From Thalassotalea eurytherma (GTDB taxonomy: Bacteria > Pseudomonadota > Gammaproteobacteria > Enterobacterales > Alteromonadaceae): 64,000 nt of DNA. The DNA is taken from NCBI RefSeq assembly GCF_030161415.1, contig NZ_BSSU01000009.1, forward strand, positions 124,001-188,000, written 5' to 3'. The notes under the pieces are model-generated. The model was not told where the DNA came from. It was given only the letters and a program-made list of their open reading frames with translations, and ran no database searches. A program made the translations under genes and the position numbers. Shown piece by piece: positions 46,053 to 56,361 of the stretch (position 1 is its first letter; each line of letters begins with the position of its first letter).

Positions 46053-46235
46053 CGTCAATCCTTTGTTTTAAATTATTTTTCTAATATTTTTCAGCCAATA
46101 TGGCGCTTAACTCAAAAATCTAACAGATGGTCAACTGTTAAACAACAGGCTCCTCCTTAATTTTTTCACATTTTGTTAACATTATTTTTTCTTTGTAAGC
46201 GTTTTTTTACAGCGAATTATTTCTAGCCAAATAAC

Positions 46236-46274
46236 AAAAAAGCCAACGAACATTGCTATTCGTTGGCTTTTTTT
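46236..46274. terminator. Intrinsic terminator of thiI
   Basis: AAAAAAGCCAACGAA and TTCGTTGGCTTTTTT form a 15-base stem around an eight-base loop, with T or A runs on both sides. It is 13 bases beyond the thiI stop on the minus strand. Confidence 0.88.
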
Positions 46275-46287
46275 GAAGAGAAAAGCA

Positions 46288-47742
46288 TTATGGGCGATAA
46301 ACTTTCACATTGTTGTAGCCATTGTCATGTAAGTAAAGTGCTTGTAGTTGACTCATTACACCACGATCACAGTAAAGGTAATAAGTAACATCTTGTGGTA
46401 AATCACCAAACTGCGTGCCTAACTTGTAAAACGGTAAGTGTTTTACTTCTACATCATCTAACTCAAGAGGATTATCATCTTCTTCTTCAGGGCTTCGAAT
46501 ATCAATCACTACGGCATTTTCATCAAGCGCTGATACGGCATCGATTGATGGCACTTCAGCTTCGGCCTCTTCGCCAATATCACGAATATCGTAAACTGAA
46601 ACGTCTTCCACAACCTTATCCAAAATTGAAAAGTCAAAGTTCTCTTCTTCTGCTTCAATTTTGCTTAGTACTGCTTTAACCGTTGGTTTTTTAGAAATAA
46701 CACCACAATATTCAGGGATCGTTTTTGCGAAATCTTCAGTACCAATTTTGCGGGCAATATCAATAATATCTTGCTTATCGTACGCAGTTAATGGCCTTAA
46801 AATTAACGTATCGGTAACACGGTCTATGACATTTAAATTAGTCAACGTTTGACTCGAAACCTGACCAAGGGCTTCGCCAGTAACCAAGGCTTGAATACCA
46901 CGCTTTTCAGCTATTTTAGCCGCGGCACGCATCATCATACGTTTTAAAATAACGCCCATTTGACCGTTTTCTACTTTTTCTAGAATCTCAGTCACCACAG
47001 GAGCGAAATCTACTGAGTAAAACTTGACGCGGTGTGACGGACCGAACTTATTCCATAGGTAGTAACTCACTTGTTTCACACCAACTTCATGCGCAGAACC
47101 GCCCAAATTGAAGAAACAATAATGCGTACGAGAACCTTTCTTAATCATCTGATAGCTTGATACACCAGAATCAAAACCACCCGACATTAAAGACAGCACA
47201 TCTTCTTGGGTAGCAATAGGAAAACCACCAAGCCCTTTATGGAGCTCAGTGACAATAAATAGTTTATCGCGATTAATTTCAAGACGAATAGTCACGTCTG
47301 GCTTTTTAAGCTTCACCGATGCTGATTCAACACTTTGGTTTAAACCACCACCAACATATTGTTCAACTTTTAGTGAATTAAACTCGTGTTCACCAGTGCG
47401 TTTTGCTCGAACACAAAACGTTTTGTTTTCAATTGTTTTACCATGAATAGCTAAAGTTTTTTCAAAGATGTCGTGAAGATCTGTGAAGTCAGTTTGCTGG
47501 ACTTCAATAAATTGCGCGACGCCAGGTACACATTTGAGAGTATCAATTAATTGTTGACGGTTTTCAGGACTGTCATTTTTAGTGTTAATTTCAATGCTAT
47601 CCCAGTTTACACTCGTCGTAACTTTTTCATCAACACGACGTAAAACGTTCTTAATATTTGAATCTAATATCTTTGTAAAACGTTTTCTAACTGGGCGAGA
47701 TTTAATCGCAATCTCTGCCTGTAACTTAACAATAAATTTCAT
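46288..47742 (-). CDS. thiI: tRNA uracil 4-sulfurtransferase ThiI with rhodanese domain
   Basis: 484 residues (E. coli ThiI has 482). Ferredoxin-like and THUMP domains occupy about 1-170. The PP-loop ATPase has [10 protein letters not shown] near 184. Cys in Glu-Tyr-Cys-Gly-Val-Ile-Ser-Lys (about 344) and the rhodanese Cys in Leu-Tyr-Cys-Asp-Arg-Gly (about 456) match the E. coli sulfur-transfer pair. It makes 4-thiouridine in tRNA and supplies sulfur for thiamine. The frame opens one codon earlier at a TTG; the ATG at 47742 is the standard start. Confidence 0.96.
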   Translation of the reverse strand: MKFIVKLQAEIAIKSRPVRKRFTKILDSNIKNVLRRVDEKVTTSVNWDSIEINTKNDSPENRQQLIDTLKCVPGVAQFIEVQQTDFTDLHDIFEKTLAIHGKTIENKTFCVRAKRTGEHEFNSLKVEQYVGGGLNQSVESASVKLKKPDVTIRLEINRDKLFIVTELHKGLGGFPIATQEDVLSLMSGGFDSGVSSYQMIKKGSRTHYCFFNLGGSAHEVGVKQVSYYLWNKFGPSHRVKFYSVDFAPVVTEILEKVENGQMGVILKRMMMRAAAKIAEKRGIQALVTGEALGQVSSQTLTNLNVIDRVTDTLILRPLTAYDKQDIIDIARKIGTEDFAKTIPEYCGVISKKPTVKAVLSKIEAEEENFDFSILDKVVEDVSVYDIRDIGEEAEAEVPSIDAVSALDENAVVIDIRSPEEEDDNPLELDDVEVKHLPFYKLGTQFGDLPQDVTYYLYCDRGVMSQLQALYLHDNGYNNVKVYRP

Positions 47743-47814
47743 CAATCATACCAACTTAATTTAATTGGCGCGGATTATACATCATCTGCTCATGAACAAC
47801 ACTATAGTAAAATG

Positions 47815-47847
47815 TACAAAAAAAGAGTCGCTATTTAGCGACTCTTT
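47815..47847 (-). terminator. Intrinsic terminator of pomAB
   Basis: AAAGAGTCGCTA (47822-47833) and TAGCGACTCTTT (47836-47847) form a 12-base stem; the minus strand then has T7. It is about ten bases beyond the pomB stop. Confidence 0.88.
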
Positions 47848-47857
47848 AATCAATTAT

Positions 47858-48811
47858 TTATTGCCCTTCAGTTAAAGATATGGGGTCAGTTTCCTTCGCT
47901 TTACCCTGATTAATTGATATTTCAACACGACGGTTTCTTCTTCGGTTTAAGGCATTAGTATTCGGTACAAGAGGGCGAGTGTCTGCATGTCCTACAACGA
48001 GCAACCTGCTTTCATCAAAGTCTTGCACCTTAATCAACTCGTGCGCGATTGCTACGGCACGTTTGGTTGATAAGTCCCAATTAGAACTAAATAGCTCTGA
48101 GCTGATTCCGCGATCATCGGTGTTACCTGATACCATGATCTCTCCTGGCACCGTATTTAGTAGCTCACCAATTTCTTGAATAATCGGTTTGAACTTAGGT
48201 TGTAAAAATGCAGAGCCTGAAGGAAATGAACCATTCTCACGAATACGAATAATTACTTGCTGTCCTAATGATTCTAACTCGATAGCACCGTCTTGGATTT
48301 GCTCTTCCATCTGTTCAGCTATTTTCTTGACAAGCTCGTTCACTTGGCTTTGTTGAGCTTTTTCTAACTCGTCTCGTGCCTGCTGCATTTGTTGAGCAGA
48401 AAGTTGCTCAGCCGTACTTTGCGATTGACCACCACGTTGGGTACCTCGTTGCTCTTGTCGACCACCTGCTGAGGTTTCATCACCCGCTTGAAACTCTAGC
48501 ATTTGCTGAGTCATTTCAATGGTTTGCTGCTGAATGACTTCAATCGGCGTAGGATCAGGACGGCCAGGTCTAAATTCTTGCGCTATGACACTCGTACCTT
48601 TAGGAATGTCTTTAACCTCAATTTTATTTTGCACACCGAAGGCAAATTTCATCGAACCAGCAATTTGCTTAAACTTCAGTACATCCATTTCTGAAAAAGA
48701 CAGTAATAGTACGAAGAAACACATTAACAGTGACATTAAATCAGCAAAGGTACCCATCCACGCCGGCAAGCCAGCTGGTGGGCACTTACACTCAGGAGGA
48801 GGACTTGACAT
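47858..48811 (-). CDS. pomB: Flagellar motor stator subunit PomB (MotB family)
   Basis: 317 residues. The single membrane helix (about 20-42) has Ala-Asp24-Leu-Met, the ion-binding Asp at the same number as in Vibrio PomB, and Cys8/Cys10 near the N-terminus also match PomB. A plug/linker with Gln/Glu-rich coil (about 60-170) precedes the OmpA-like peptidoglycan-binding domain (about 185-310, Gly-Asn-Thr-Asp-Asp-Arg and Arg-Arg-Asn-Arg-Arg-Val). Na+ use is inferred from the PomB-like features. GGAGG lies seven bases before the ATG. Follows pomA by 12 bases. Confidence 0.92.
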   Translation of the reverse strand: MSSPPPECKCPPAGLPAWMGTFADLMSLLMCFFVLLLSFSEMDVLKFKQIAGSMKFAFGVQNKIEVKDIPKGTSVIAQEFRPGRPDPTPIEVIQQQTIEMTQQMLEFQAGDETSAGGRQEQRGTQRGGQSQSTAEQLSAQQMQQARDELEKAQQSQVNELVKKIAEQMEEQIQDGAIELESLGQQVIIRIRENGSFPSGSAFLQPKFKPIIQEIGELLNTVPGEIMVSGNTDDRGISSELFSSNWDLSTKRAVAIAHELIKVQDFDESRLLVVGHADTRPLVPNTNALNRRRNRRVEISINQGKAKETDPISLTEGQ

Positions 48812-48823
48812 AAATAGCCTCCG

Positions 48824-49588
48824 TTACTCTTCGGTGGTATCTATTTTACGCTTGCTTTCTGCAAGGTAGTTTTTCAGAAGATTCTCAATCACTCGAGGGT
48901 TTTGACCATCTTGAATACCAAGCACAGCATCAACTACAAGCTCTTGATTTAATTTTTCTTCTGCTAAGCGTAACTTCAATTTATTCGCAATTGGAATGGC
49001 AATTACGTTTGCTAAGAATGCACCATAAAGTGTTGTTAATAATGCAACCGCCATTGCAGGACCGATAGCTTTAGGATCATCCATGTTAGATAACATGGCA
49101 ACCAAACCAATCAAAGTACCTATCATCCCCATCGCTGGAGCGACTTCTGCAAGCGCCATCATCATACCGACACCGGTCTCGTGTCGTTCAGAAGTTAATG
49201 AAATATCTTTTTGCATGGTAGCTCTAACAACATCAGCATCATGGCCATCAACCAACATGTCGACACCTTTTTGCATAAAGCCATTAGTAATTTCAGCTTC
49301 TTCTAATGCTAAGAAACCACCTTTACGCGCAGCATCTGCCATTTCAACAGACTTTTCGATAAGTTCTTCAGGGCTTTCTATTTTGAACATGAAAGCTTTA
49401 CCGATGATCTTACCTATGCCAAAAAACTGCCCCATATTATAATTAGATAAAACAACAAAAGTTGAGCCACAAAATACAATTAAGATTGACTGGGTATCGA
49501 CAAACATATTGATGTCGCCACCTAGAATCATAGCCATGACTATGAAACCAATTGCGCCCAAAATCCCCAGAACCGTAGCTAAATCCAC
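48824..49588 (-). CDS. pomA: Flagellar motor stator subunit PomA (MotA family)
   Basis: 254 residues with four membrane helices, two near the N-terminus (about 5-25, 30-48) and two in the second half (about 150-170, 183-203) around the cytoplasmic loop that touches FliG. Pro-Ala-Met-Gly-Met-Ile-Gly-Thr precedes helix 3. The start is a GTG at 49588 with TAGGAGG five bases upstream, a near-perfect ribosome-binding site. It assembles with PomB as a 5:2 stator that drives flagellar rotation. Confidence 0.93.
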   Translation of the reverse strand: MDLATVLGILGAIGFIVMAMILGGDINMFVDTQSILIVFCGSTFVVLSNYNMGQFFGIGKIIGKAFMFKIESPEELIEKSVEMADAARKGGFLALEEAEITNGFMQKGVDMLVDGHDADVVRATMQKDISLTSERHETGVGMMMALAEVAPAMGMIGTLIGLVAMLSNMDDPKAIGPAMAVALLTTLYGAFLANVIAIPIANKLKLRLAEEKLNQELVVDAVLGIQDGQNPRVIENLLKNYLAESKRKIDTTEE

Positions 49589-49840
49589 GAAAGCCTCCTA
49601 AGTGCGTGTAGATATTTTATTTGTTATTTATTTGATAATACATCATGTCTTGATGTTAGGCGAATCAATATCACCCTCACCTTTTATTATCGTCCATTAT
49701 GTCAGTAACTTAACTAATATCTACAGAATCTTTTGAGTAAACCATATTCGCAAAATAGCGAGCTAAATATGCATTCCAATTTGACCTTGTACCTGATGTA
49801 CGGTAACTTTGCGCCAATGAAAATAGTCTGACTAAAGCTA

Positions 49841-50086
49841 ATGGCAAAAAAGAAAATTGAAAACTTAAGTTTTGAAGAATCAATCAATGAACTTAATGAC
49901 ATTGTTGAGCAACTCGAAACGGGCGAGCTAAGCTTAGAAGCCTCTATGGAACTCTTCGAAAGAGGTTTAAAATTAAGTAAATCTAGCCAAACTAAACTTT
50001 CTGCCGCAGAGCAAAAAATTAACGTGCTTATTCAAGAGCATGAACAGCAGCCTGTGCCATTTGATTTTCAGCCGAGTGATGTGTAG
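49841..50086 (+). CDS. xseB: Exodeoxyribonuclease VII small subunit
   Basis: 81 residues, the usual XseB size. Contains Phe-Glu-Glu-Ser-Ile-Asn-Glu-Leu (about 9-16), Leu-Glu-Thr-Gly-Glu-Leu-Ser-Leu-Glu and Phe-Glu-Arg-Gly-Leu-Lys-Leu, the conserved helices that bind XseA. First gene of xseB-ispA-dxs, the standard order; its TAG stop shares one base with the ispA GTG start. Confidence 0.95.
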   Translation: MAKKKIENLSFEESINELNDIVEQLETGELSLEASMELFERGLKLSKSSQTKLSAAEQKINVLIQEHEQQPVPFDFQPSDV

Positions 50087-50976
50087 TGACGGCATTACCT
50101 GATATTGAACATTTTCAAGCGCGTATAAATAGCTTTCTTGAAGATAAAATTAACTCACTTGAAAAAAATGATTTAAAACTGCATGAAGCTATGCACTATG
50201 GTTTGTTGTTGGGCGGTAAAAGAATGCGCCCATATCTTGTTTACACGACGGGTTTAGCATTAAATGTAGAGCTTGACGATCTAGATGGTATCGCCGGCGC
50301 ATTAGAATGTATACATGCATACTCACTGCTACACGATGACTTACCAGCAATGGATGATGACGATCTTCGTCGCGGCCAGCCAACCTGCCATAACGCATTT
50401 GATGAAGCCACCGCTATACTCGCTGGCGACGCACTGCAAACATTAGCCTTTGATATACTTGCTAATCATTCGTTTTCATCTCAAGCAAAAGCGGTACAAG
50501 TTCCACTGATTCAATCATTAGTTGCAGCCTCTGGCTATCAAGGTATGTGTGGTGGCCAAGCGCTCGACCTATCAGCAACAAATCAAGGTATTTCGCTTGA
50601 AGAACTTGAACAGTTACATCAACTTAAAACAGGTGCCTTATTAAAAGCAGCAGTTACTATGCCTGCGCTTGTAGCTTCAGACATCTCCAAAGAGCAACGA
50701 CAAAAACTAGAACTATTTGCTAATGCGGTCGGCTTAGCATACCAAGTTCAAGACGACATCATTGATATCACTTCAAGCCAAGAAGAGCTGGGTAAACCAG
50801 CAGGTTCAGATGTTGATGCCAATAAATCAACGTACCCAGCTTTGCTTGGTTTACCGGGCGCACAACAAAAAGCGCAAGACTTATTGCAACAAGCACTTCA
50901 AGCATTAGACGCTTTACCGTACAATATGCAAAATTTAAAAGCGTTTGCTCAGTTCATTGTTAACCGAACGCATTAA
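50086..50976 (+). CDS. ispA: Farnesyl diphosphate synthase
   Basis: 296 residues. First Asp-rich motif Asp-Asp-Leu-Pro-Ala-Met-Asp-Asp-Asp-Asp (about 84-93) and second motif Gln-Val-Gln-Asp-Asp-Ile-Ile-Asp (about 222-229) bind Mg2+-diphosphate. It condenses isopentenyl and dimethylallyl diphosphate to farnesyl diphosphate for quinones and undecaprenyl carriers. GTG start overlapping the xseB stop by one base (TAGTG). Confidence 0.95.
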   Translation: MTALPDIEHFQARINSFLEDKINSLEKNDLKLHEAMHYGLLLGGKRMRPYLVYTTGLALNVELDDLDGIAGALECIHAYSLLHDDLPAMDDDDLRRGQPTCHNAFDEATAILAGDALQTLAFDILANHSFSSQAKAVQVPLIQSLVAASGYQGMCGGQALDLSATNQGISLEELEQLHQLKTGALLKAAVTMPALVASDISKEQRQKLELFANAVGLAYQVQDDIIDITSSQEELGKPAGSDVDANKSTYPALLGLPGAQQKAQDLLQQALQALDALPYNMQNLKAFAQFIVNRTH

Positions 50977-51000
50977 TTCGAATTTAATAAAAAGTAATTT

Positions 51001-52863
51001 ATGACGACTAATTTATCTGATTATCCATTATTAGCTAACATCAACACACCTGATGATTTACGCCTGTTATCTCAAGAGCAGCTGCCTGCAGCAAGCCAAG
51101 AATTACGTCGTTTTTTATTAAACTCAGTCAGTAAAAGTAGCGGCCACTTCGCATCGGGTTTAGGCACTATCGAATTAACGGTTGCTTTGCATTATGTTTA
51201 TAACACCCCTTTTGATCATGTTATTTGGGATGTTGGCCACCAAGCATATCCACACAAAATTCTGACAGGTCGTCGAGATCAATTACACACCATCAGACAA
51301 AAAGATGGTCTGCATCCATTTCCATGGCGTGAAGAAAGCGAATACGACGTATTAAGCGTTGGTCACTCGTCAACGTCAATTTCAGCCGCGCTTGGTTTGG
51401 CCGTTGCCGCTGAGAAAGAAAATAAAAACCGTAAAGTAGTAGCAGTAATTGGTGATGGTGCGATGACTGCCGGTATGGCGTTTGAAGCATTAAATCACGC
51501 CGGTGATATTAATAAAGACATGTTGGTTATATTAAATGACAACGAAATGTCGATCTCTGAAAACGTTGGCGCACTAAACAATCATTTAGCAAAAATGCTA
51601 TCTGGTAGTTTTTATGCAGGCTTTAGAGAAGGCTCTAAGAAGATTTTAGGGAATTTACCACCGATTAAAGAACTAGCAAGTCGTGCCGAAGAGCATTTAA
51701 AAGGCATGGTCGTACCCAGTACGTTTTTTGAAGAGCTTGGCTTTAATTACATTGGCCCGATCGATGGTCACGATGTGAATGGTTTAGTTGATACAATCAG
51801 CAACATGAAAAACCTTAAAGGGCCGCAAATTCTGCATATTGCGACCAAAAAAGGTAAAGGCTATGAAGCCGCTGAAAATGACCCGATTAAATATCACGCT
51901 GTGCCAAAGTTTGATCCGACAGAGGTCAACTTACCTAAATCTGCGCCAAGTTTACCAACGTATTCAGCAATATTTGGTGACTGGTTATGCCGAACAGCGC
52001 AAGACGATAAAGACTTGATGGCAATTACACCAGCAATGCGTGAAGGTTCAGGTATGGTCGAGTTTTCACAACGATTTCCTGAGCAGTATTTCGATGTCGC
52101 GATCGCAGAGCAACACGCGGTAACTTATGCCGCAGGGCTTGCAATTGGTGGCAAAAAACCTGTTGTTGCTATTTACTCAAGTTTCTTGCAACGCGGTTAT
52201 GATCAGTTTATTCATGATGTTGCCATTCAAAACCTACCTGTGTTATTTGCTATCGATCGTGCTGGTATCGTAGGTGCTGACGGTCCAACTCACCAAGGAG
52301 CCTTCGACTTAAGCTTCTTGCGTTGTATCCCTAATATCACAATTATGACACCTAGTGATGAGCGTGAATGTCAGTTAATGCTAACAACGGGTTATCAACT
52401 TGGTGAACCGGCTGCTGTTCGCTACCCGCGTGGCAGCGGCACGGGTGCTCAACTACCTGAAATGTCTGAAACAATTGAAGTAGGTAAAGGCTTGGTAAAA
52501 GCCCAAGGCGAAAACCTAGCTATTTTGAACTTTGGTACAACTTTAAGTGAAGCAGAAAAAGTTGCTACAGAATTAAACGCAACGCTCGTTGATATGCGTT
52601 TTGTTAAACCGCTAGATGAAACTTTGTTACTTGAGTTAGCTAACAGCCATTCAACGTTTATTACAGTAGAAGATAACGCAATTGCCGGCGGCGCAGGCTC
52701 TGCGGTTAATGAATTCATGCTAAGCCAAGGCGTTACAATTAAAATACTTAACATTGGTTTACCTGATCAGTTCATTAAGCACGGTACGCAAGCTGAGATT
52801 CACCAAGAACTTGGTTTAGACGCCAAAGGCATTTTAGAAAAAATTCAAAACTTTCTAAATTAA
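51001..52863 (+). CDS. dxs: 1-deoxy-D-xylulose-5-phosphate synthase
   Basis: 620 residues. The thiamine-diphosphate motif Gly-Asp-Gly-Ala-Met-Thr-Ala-Gly ... Leu-Asn-Asp-Asn is near residues 151-181; His in Gly-His-Ser-Ser-Thr (about 121) and Glu in Ala-Glu-Gln-His (about 369) are the usual catalytic residues. First enzyme of the MEP isoprenoid pathway, supplying ispA. The ribosome-binding site is weak (AAAAAG). A terminator follows. Confidence 0.97.
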   Translation: MTTNLSDYPLLANINTPDDLRLLSQEQLPAASQELRRFLLNSVSKSSGHFASGLGTIELTVALHYVYNTPFDHVIWDVGHQAYPHKILTGRRDQLHTIRQKDGLHPFPWREESEYDVLSVGHSSTSISAALGLAVAAEKENKNRKVVAVIGDGAMTAGMAFEALNHAGDINKDMLVILNDNEMSISENVGALNNHLAKMLSGSFYAGFREGSKKILGNLPPIKELASRAEEHLKGMVVPSTFFEELGFNYIGPIDGHDVNGLVDTISNMKNLKGPQILHIATKKGKGYEAAENDPIKYHAVPKFDPTEVNLPKSAPSLPTYSAIFGDWLCRTAQDDKDLMAITPAMREGSGMVEFSQRFPEQYFDVAIAEQHAVTYAAGLAIGGKKPVVAIYSSFLQRGYDQFIHDVAIQNLPVLFAIDRAGIVGADGPTHQGAFDLSFLRCIPNITIMTPSDERECQLMLTTGYQLGEPAAVRYPRGSGTGAQLPEMSETIEVGKGLVKAQGENLAILNFGTTLSEAEKVATELNATLVDMRFVKPLDETLLLELANSHSTFITVEDNAIAGGAGSAVNEFMLSQGVTIKILNIGLPDQFIKHGTQAEIHQELGLDAKGILEKIQNFLN

Positions 52864-52873
52864 GTACGCGATT

Positions 52874-52922
52874 AAACCGACAGTTATCCTATCTAATGGA
52901 TATATAACTGTCGGGTTTCTTT
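52874..52922 (+). terminator. Intrinsic terminator of xseB-ispA-dxs
   Basis: CCGACAGTTAT (52877-52887) and ATAACTGTCGG (52904-52914) form an 11-pair stem with further A/T pairs, followed by TTTCTTT. Confidence 0.8.
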
Positions 52923-52976
52923 ACACACCTTTTTCCCTCTAAATAATTATTCCATAATAATCATAAAGTTAATTAA

Positions 52977-52994
52977 AAGGCACAAATCTTGCTT
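52977..52994 (+). promoter_or_regulatory. Candidate sigma-54 promoter of the PEP-CTERM gene
   Basis: GGCAC, five bases, TTGCT: the invariant GG (52979-52980) and GC (52991-52992) are separated by exactly ten bases as in the -24/-12 consensus TGGCAC-N5-TTGC; only the T before GG differs. Transcription would start near 53004, 26 bases before the ATG. PEP-CTERM genes in other bacteria are known to be controlled by sigma-54 with PrsK/PrsR. Confidence 0.7.
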
Positions 52995-53029
52995 GTTTTT
53001 TAAGCATAAATTTATGCAGGGTAGCAAAA

Positions 53030-53989
53030 ATGAAATCATCACTTATTACAACCGCTATTACATTATTTGGGTTAACGGCTTTCGGCGCTAATGCTGGCGT
53101 TATTAACACGTTTGGGCCGACTAACGCTACAAATGCTGCAACTTGTTCAAATACAGCAACCACATTAACCGGTGTATACATTTCAGATTTTGATATTTCT
53201 GATGACGATAGCGCTGATGGCCAATCTGGCGACAATTTACTAGAGAATGGCCCATATACCGCATCTGATTGTATTGGGTTATATAAGGGAAACAATGAGG
53301 GTAATGGCAAACCCAAGAATAATATTGGTGAGTTGGGTGATGGTTTTTTGAATGGTGGGAAATTCAAGCACAAAGGTAAGAATTATTCGTTTGATGAATT
53401 ACCATTTATAACAGAATCTGATCTGCAAGATCTAGATAATGATGGAAGCGCAACCGATCCTGGATGGATTCATTTAGCAAATTTCTCCACGAATGGCAGC
53501 GGCTCCTATTCTCATATTCAACCCAATAAGGCTAGTGGCACCAATATAGCCGACCTTCTAAGAATAGACTTAGATTGTACAAATAATAAATCATGTATTT
53601 GGAGCTTAAAAACAGATATCGACATTATCGATAATGTTCAAGATATCTTGGGTGAAGCAACCTTTGATCAATTGGCAATAGTAATTAAAGCTAGCAATAG
53701 ATTTGCTGTTTATGATTTTAACTTCAAGGACATTTTTGCTACAGAGTACGTTAATGGTAATGGTTTTTTTGATCCTTTATTTCCGGAAAATGCGTTCGGT
53801 ACTCCTTTCACATTAACGGGTACATTGGCCTCTACTGACTTTTTAAACAAAAAAGGTAAGGTCCAAGGGATTTCACATATAACGTTCTTAGCAAGAGATC
53901 CAGCTGCAGTTAGTATTCCAGAACCATCCACTATATTGATTTTTTCAGTTAGCTTATTTGGCTTAGCAATTAGAAAATTGAAGAAATAA
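53030..53989 (+). CDS. Exported protein with a PEP-CTERM sorting signal
   Basis: 319 residues: signal peptide (about 1-23, ending Ala-Asn-Ala-Gly), a Ser/Asp/Asn-rich mature region with likely beta structure and two Cys pairs, and a C-terminal signal Ile-Pro-Glu-Pro-Ser-Thr, a hydrophobic helix of about 16 residues and Arg-Lys-Leu-Lys-Lys. Such tails are cut by an exosortase (EpsH/XrtA), and these proteins go with exopolysaccharide. The inner domain is not recognised. No exosortase is in the window. The gene stands alone, with its own sigma-54-type promoter and terminator, between dxs and a chemoreceptor. Confidence 0.85.
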   Translation: MKSSLITTAITLFGLTAFGANAGVINTFGPTNATNAATCSNTATTLTGVYISDFDISDDDSADGQSGDNLLENGPYTASDCIGLYKGNNEGNGKPKNNIGELGDGFLNGGKFKHKGKNYSFDELPFITESDLQDLDNDGSATDPGWIHLANFSTNGSGSYSHIQPNKASGTNIADLLRIDLDCTNNKSCIWSLKTDIDIIDNVQDILGEATFDQLAIVIKASNRFAVYDFNFKDIFATEYVNGNGFFDPLFPENAFGTPFTLTGTLASTDFLNKKGKVQGISHITFLARDPAAVSIPEPSTILIFSVSLFGLAIRKLKK

Positions 53990-54006
53990 TTCAGATAAGA
54001 AGTAAT

Positions 54007-54036
54007 AAAAAGCCACTCGATTGAGTGGCTTTTTTG
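54007..54036. terminator. Bidirectional intrinsic terminator
   Basis: AAAAAGCCACTC and GAGTGGCTTTTT form a 12-base stem, loop of four, with T runs on both strands. It separates the PEP-CTERM gene from the convergent chemoreceptor gene. Confidence 0.88.
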
Positions 54037-54052
54037 TTTTATCTCATTGAGC

Positions 54053-56077
54053 TTAGTTCGTATTGAACTTGTCTACGCTCTGATCAAGCTTACCGGCTAG
54101 CTCAGCAACCATTTCTGAGTAAGTTAATGTAGAAGAAGACTTAGCACTCGTCACACTGCTCAAATCCATCACCTGATGAATACTCGCGTTAATGTCATTA
54201 CTCAATCGGTTTTGTAACCTTGCAGAGTCGGCAATATCAGAGCTCATCATATGCATTTGTTCAATGGCAGTATTAATTAATAACAATGTTTGAAGTAGCT
54301 GATGCGTATCGTTTTGGCAATCATTCGCTTCATTCTTACCAACTTCTATTTCATTCACTGCTTGTGAGGTTTGTTGCTGTAACGACTCGATCATTGAGTT
54401 GATTTCGGCGGTTGATTCTTGCGTTCTACTCGCTAACATGCGAACTTCATCTGCAACGACGGCAAAACCTCGCCCAGCTTCACCCGCACGCGCTGCTTCA
54501 ATTGCGGCGTTAAGTGCAAGTAAGTTGGTTTGGTCAGCGATACTTTGAATTGTCTCTAAAATACTACCGATATTCGTTGACTCTTTATGGAGCTGAGCCA
54601 TTAATCCTGACGTTTGATCGAGCATCGTAGCTAAAGAATCAACACGTTCATTAGTACTTTGCGCCATACCTTTTAATTGTTCACTTTGCTCTAGCGCTTC
54701 TGACATTTGGCTTTCTGCATCGCTACTTTTATCAAGTACAACATCTGCGCTATCACTGAGTTCTGCGGTAATATTGGTTACTTGCTCCACGGTAGATTTT
54801 TGCTCACCTAACGCTTGAGTAACGCCTTTTATTTCTTCGCTTGATTGCAGCGCCGCACTATTGAGTTCATGTGAGTTTTGACTAATTTCTGCAATCAGCA
54901 CTTTCAAATACTCAATGACATTATTGATATTTTTAGATAACTGTCCGTATTCATCATCAGAGTCTACATTTAACTTTTTCGTTAAATCGCCCTGACTAAC
55001 AGAATTCAAAATCTTATTAATACGACGCAAAGGTACTATCATGGTGCGTATAGTCGCAACGGCAATGCCACTTCCTATTCCTAACACCAAGACAAGGATA
55101 ATAATGGTGTTTAACTGCCCTTGATTAACATTGTCTGAAAGCTCTTTTTGTACCGTTGATAAGTTACTATTTACTTTTGCTAGTAGATTATCAATTGTTG
55201 CAATTGCTTGCTGAGAAACGTCTTCAGAAGCACTTAAGCTATTCTCTAAGTTTTGAACATTTTGAAGTTGAGCTAGTTTTACCGTAAAGATGTTGTTTTG
55301 CTGAGTCAGTAAACGTTTTGATTGCTGGTATTCTTCGACGAACTGCTCAATAAGCCCGTCGGTGTCATAGCTTTCACCTAAACGAGTTAAAAAACCTAAC
55401 ATTTGATCTAAATTAGCCAATGCGGTGCCAATAACATCTTGAGAGTTTGTCACTTCATCAATGTCAGTTAAGTTAATAATGACTTTGGTTGAATCAATTA
55501 GGTTAAACAAATAACCTTCAATTTGCCCTGCCGCACCTGCTATGCGATCAATATCATCTTGGCGCTTGGCGTCTTCAAGGTAAGTCAAATCGATCAAAAT
55601 TGCGCCTGCTTCGTCAAGATGATCGGCTAATAGTTTTTCATACTCAATCAATTCATCATTTGCCTGTAGTACAGAGAAGCGATATTCCTTCATCGTTGAC
55701 ACAGACACGACAAAGTCATTGTATTGAGATTTAAACATACCAATACCTGATGACATTTTGCTTTGTGATAACAACTGTGACAGCGACTTCTCTAGTTTAA
55801 TGAGTTCTTTTTCTTGTTGAGAAAAAACACGATAAGTCGTTTCAAGCGACGTTTTATCTCTTGCGTAAGGCAGCATCCCCGCTTGCTTTGCTTGCTTTAG
55901 CAATTGAATTTGAATATCGCTACTAGTTTTTTGGATGGGTATTGCAGATTGTTCAATCTGACTGGTGGCTGCTTCAACATTTGATAAAATTCGTAGATAC
56001 AAAACACTTGCACTAAATGCAAGGAACAAGATGATGGAGAAGCCAATAATGATTTTATGGGCAACTTTTAGATTCAT
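54053..56077 (-). CDS. Methyl-accepting chemotaxis protein with long helical periplasmic domain
   Basis: 674 residues: membrane helix 1 (about 9-30), a long all-helical sensor region (about 31-315, possibly a helical bimodular type), helix 2 (about 321-344), a HAMP domain (about 345-398) and a cytoplasmic signalling domain. The hairpin tip has the conserved [20 protein letters not shown] (about 513-532), which contacts CheA/CheW. There is no C-terminal CheR-docking pentapeptide. The ligand is unknown. Confidence 0.93.
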   Translation of the reverse strand: MNLKVAHKIIIGFSIILFLAFSASVLYLRILSNVEAATSQIEQSAIPIQKTSSDIQIQLLKQAKQAGMLPYARDKTSLETTYRVFSQQEKELIKLEKSLSQLLSQSKMSSGIGMFKSQYNDFVVSVSTMKEYRFSVLQANDELIEYEKLLADHLDEAGAILIDLTYLEDAKRQDDIDRIAGAAGQIEGYLFNLIDSTKVIINLTDIDEVTNSQDVIGTALANLDQMLGFLTRLGESYDTDGLIEQFVEEYQQSKRLLTQQNNIFTVKLAQLQNVQNLENSLSASEDVSQQAIATIDNLLAKVNSNLSTVQKELSDNVNQGQLNTIIILVLVLGIGSGIAVATIRTMIVPLRRINKILNSVSQGDLTKKLNVDSDDEYGQLSKNINNVIEYLKVLIAEISQNSHELNSAALQSSEEIKGVTQALGEQKSTVEQVTNITAELSDSADVVLDKSSDAESQMSEALEQSEQLKGMAQSTNERVDSLATMLDQTSGLMAQLHKESTNIGSILETIQSIADQTNLLALNAAIEAARAGEAGRGFAVVADEVRMLASRTQESTAEINSMIESLQQQTSQAVNEIEVGKNEANDCQNDTHQLLQTLLLINTAIEQMHMMSSDIADSARLQNRLSNDINASIHQVMDLSSVTSAKSSSTLTYSEMVAELAGKLDQSVDKFNTN

Positions 56078-56194
56078 AGAAAACGCCTTTTAACACTCTG
56101 CTCTTTATAATTATTATTTATCCTCCTGTTTTAGGAGGTATGACCTCATCTTAACGAATAAACCTGTCGATAGGAACACAGCACAACAAATGTA

Positions 56195-56240
56195 TTCACA
56201 ATTTTTTCACAATTTTTTTCACAATTTTTTTCACAATTGA
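56195..56240. repeat. Short tandem repeat TTCACAATTTTT(T)
   Basis: Four copies of TTCACAA followed by T6-7, period 11-14 bp, in the gap between the chemoreceptor start (56077) and the riboflavin operon terminator. A TTCACAATTGA end marks the last partial copy. Could arise by slippage; a role in bending or binding upstream of the chemoreceptor is possible. Confidence 0.75.
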
Positions 56241-56306
56241 TATAAGCAATAGATATAAATAGCATATATCAGGCTATGGGTTTTTGAGAAACATCAACTT
56301 TAGGCA

Positions 56307-56343
56307 CAAAAAAAGGGTAGCGCTCGCAGAGCGTTACCCTTTA
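56307..56343 (-). terminator. Intrinsic terminator of the riboflavin operon
   Basis: AAAGGGTAGCGCTC and GAGCGTTACCCTTT form a 14-base stem with one G-T pair and a three-base loop; the minus strand ends in T7. It follows the ribBX stop by 19 bases, so ribH and nusB are not part of this operon. Confidence 0.88.
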
Positions 56344-56361
56344 ACAAAATCTATTTGAATG

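Noticed and set aside
47858-49588. Proton-driven MotAB rather than PomAB
   Set aside because: Cys8, Cys10 and Asp24 of the B subunit match the Vibrio Na+ type; coupling ion still needs experiment.
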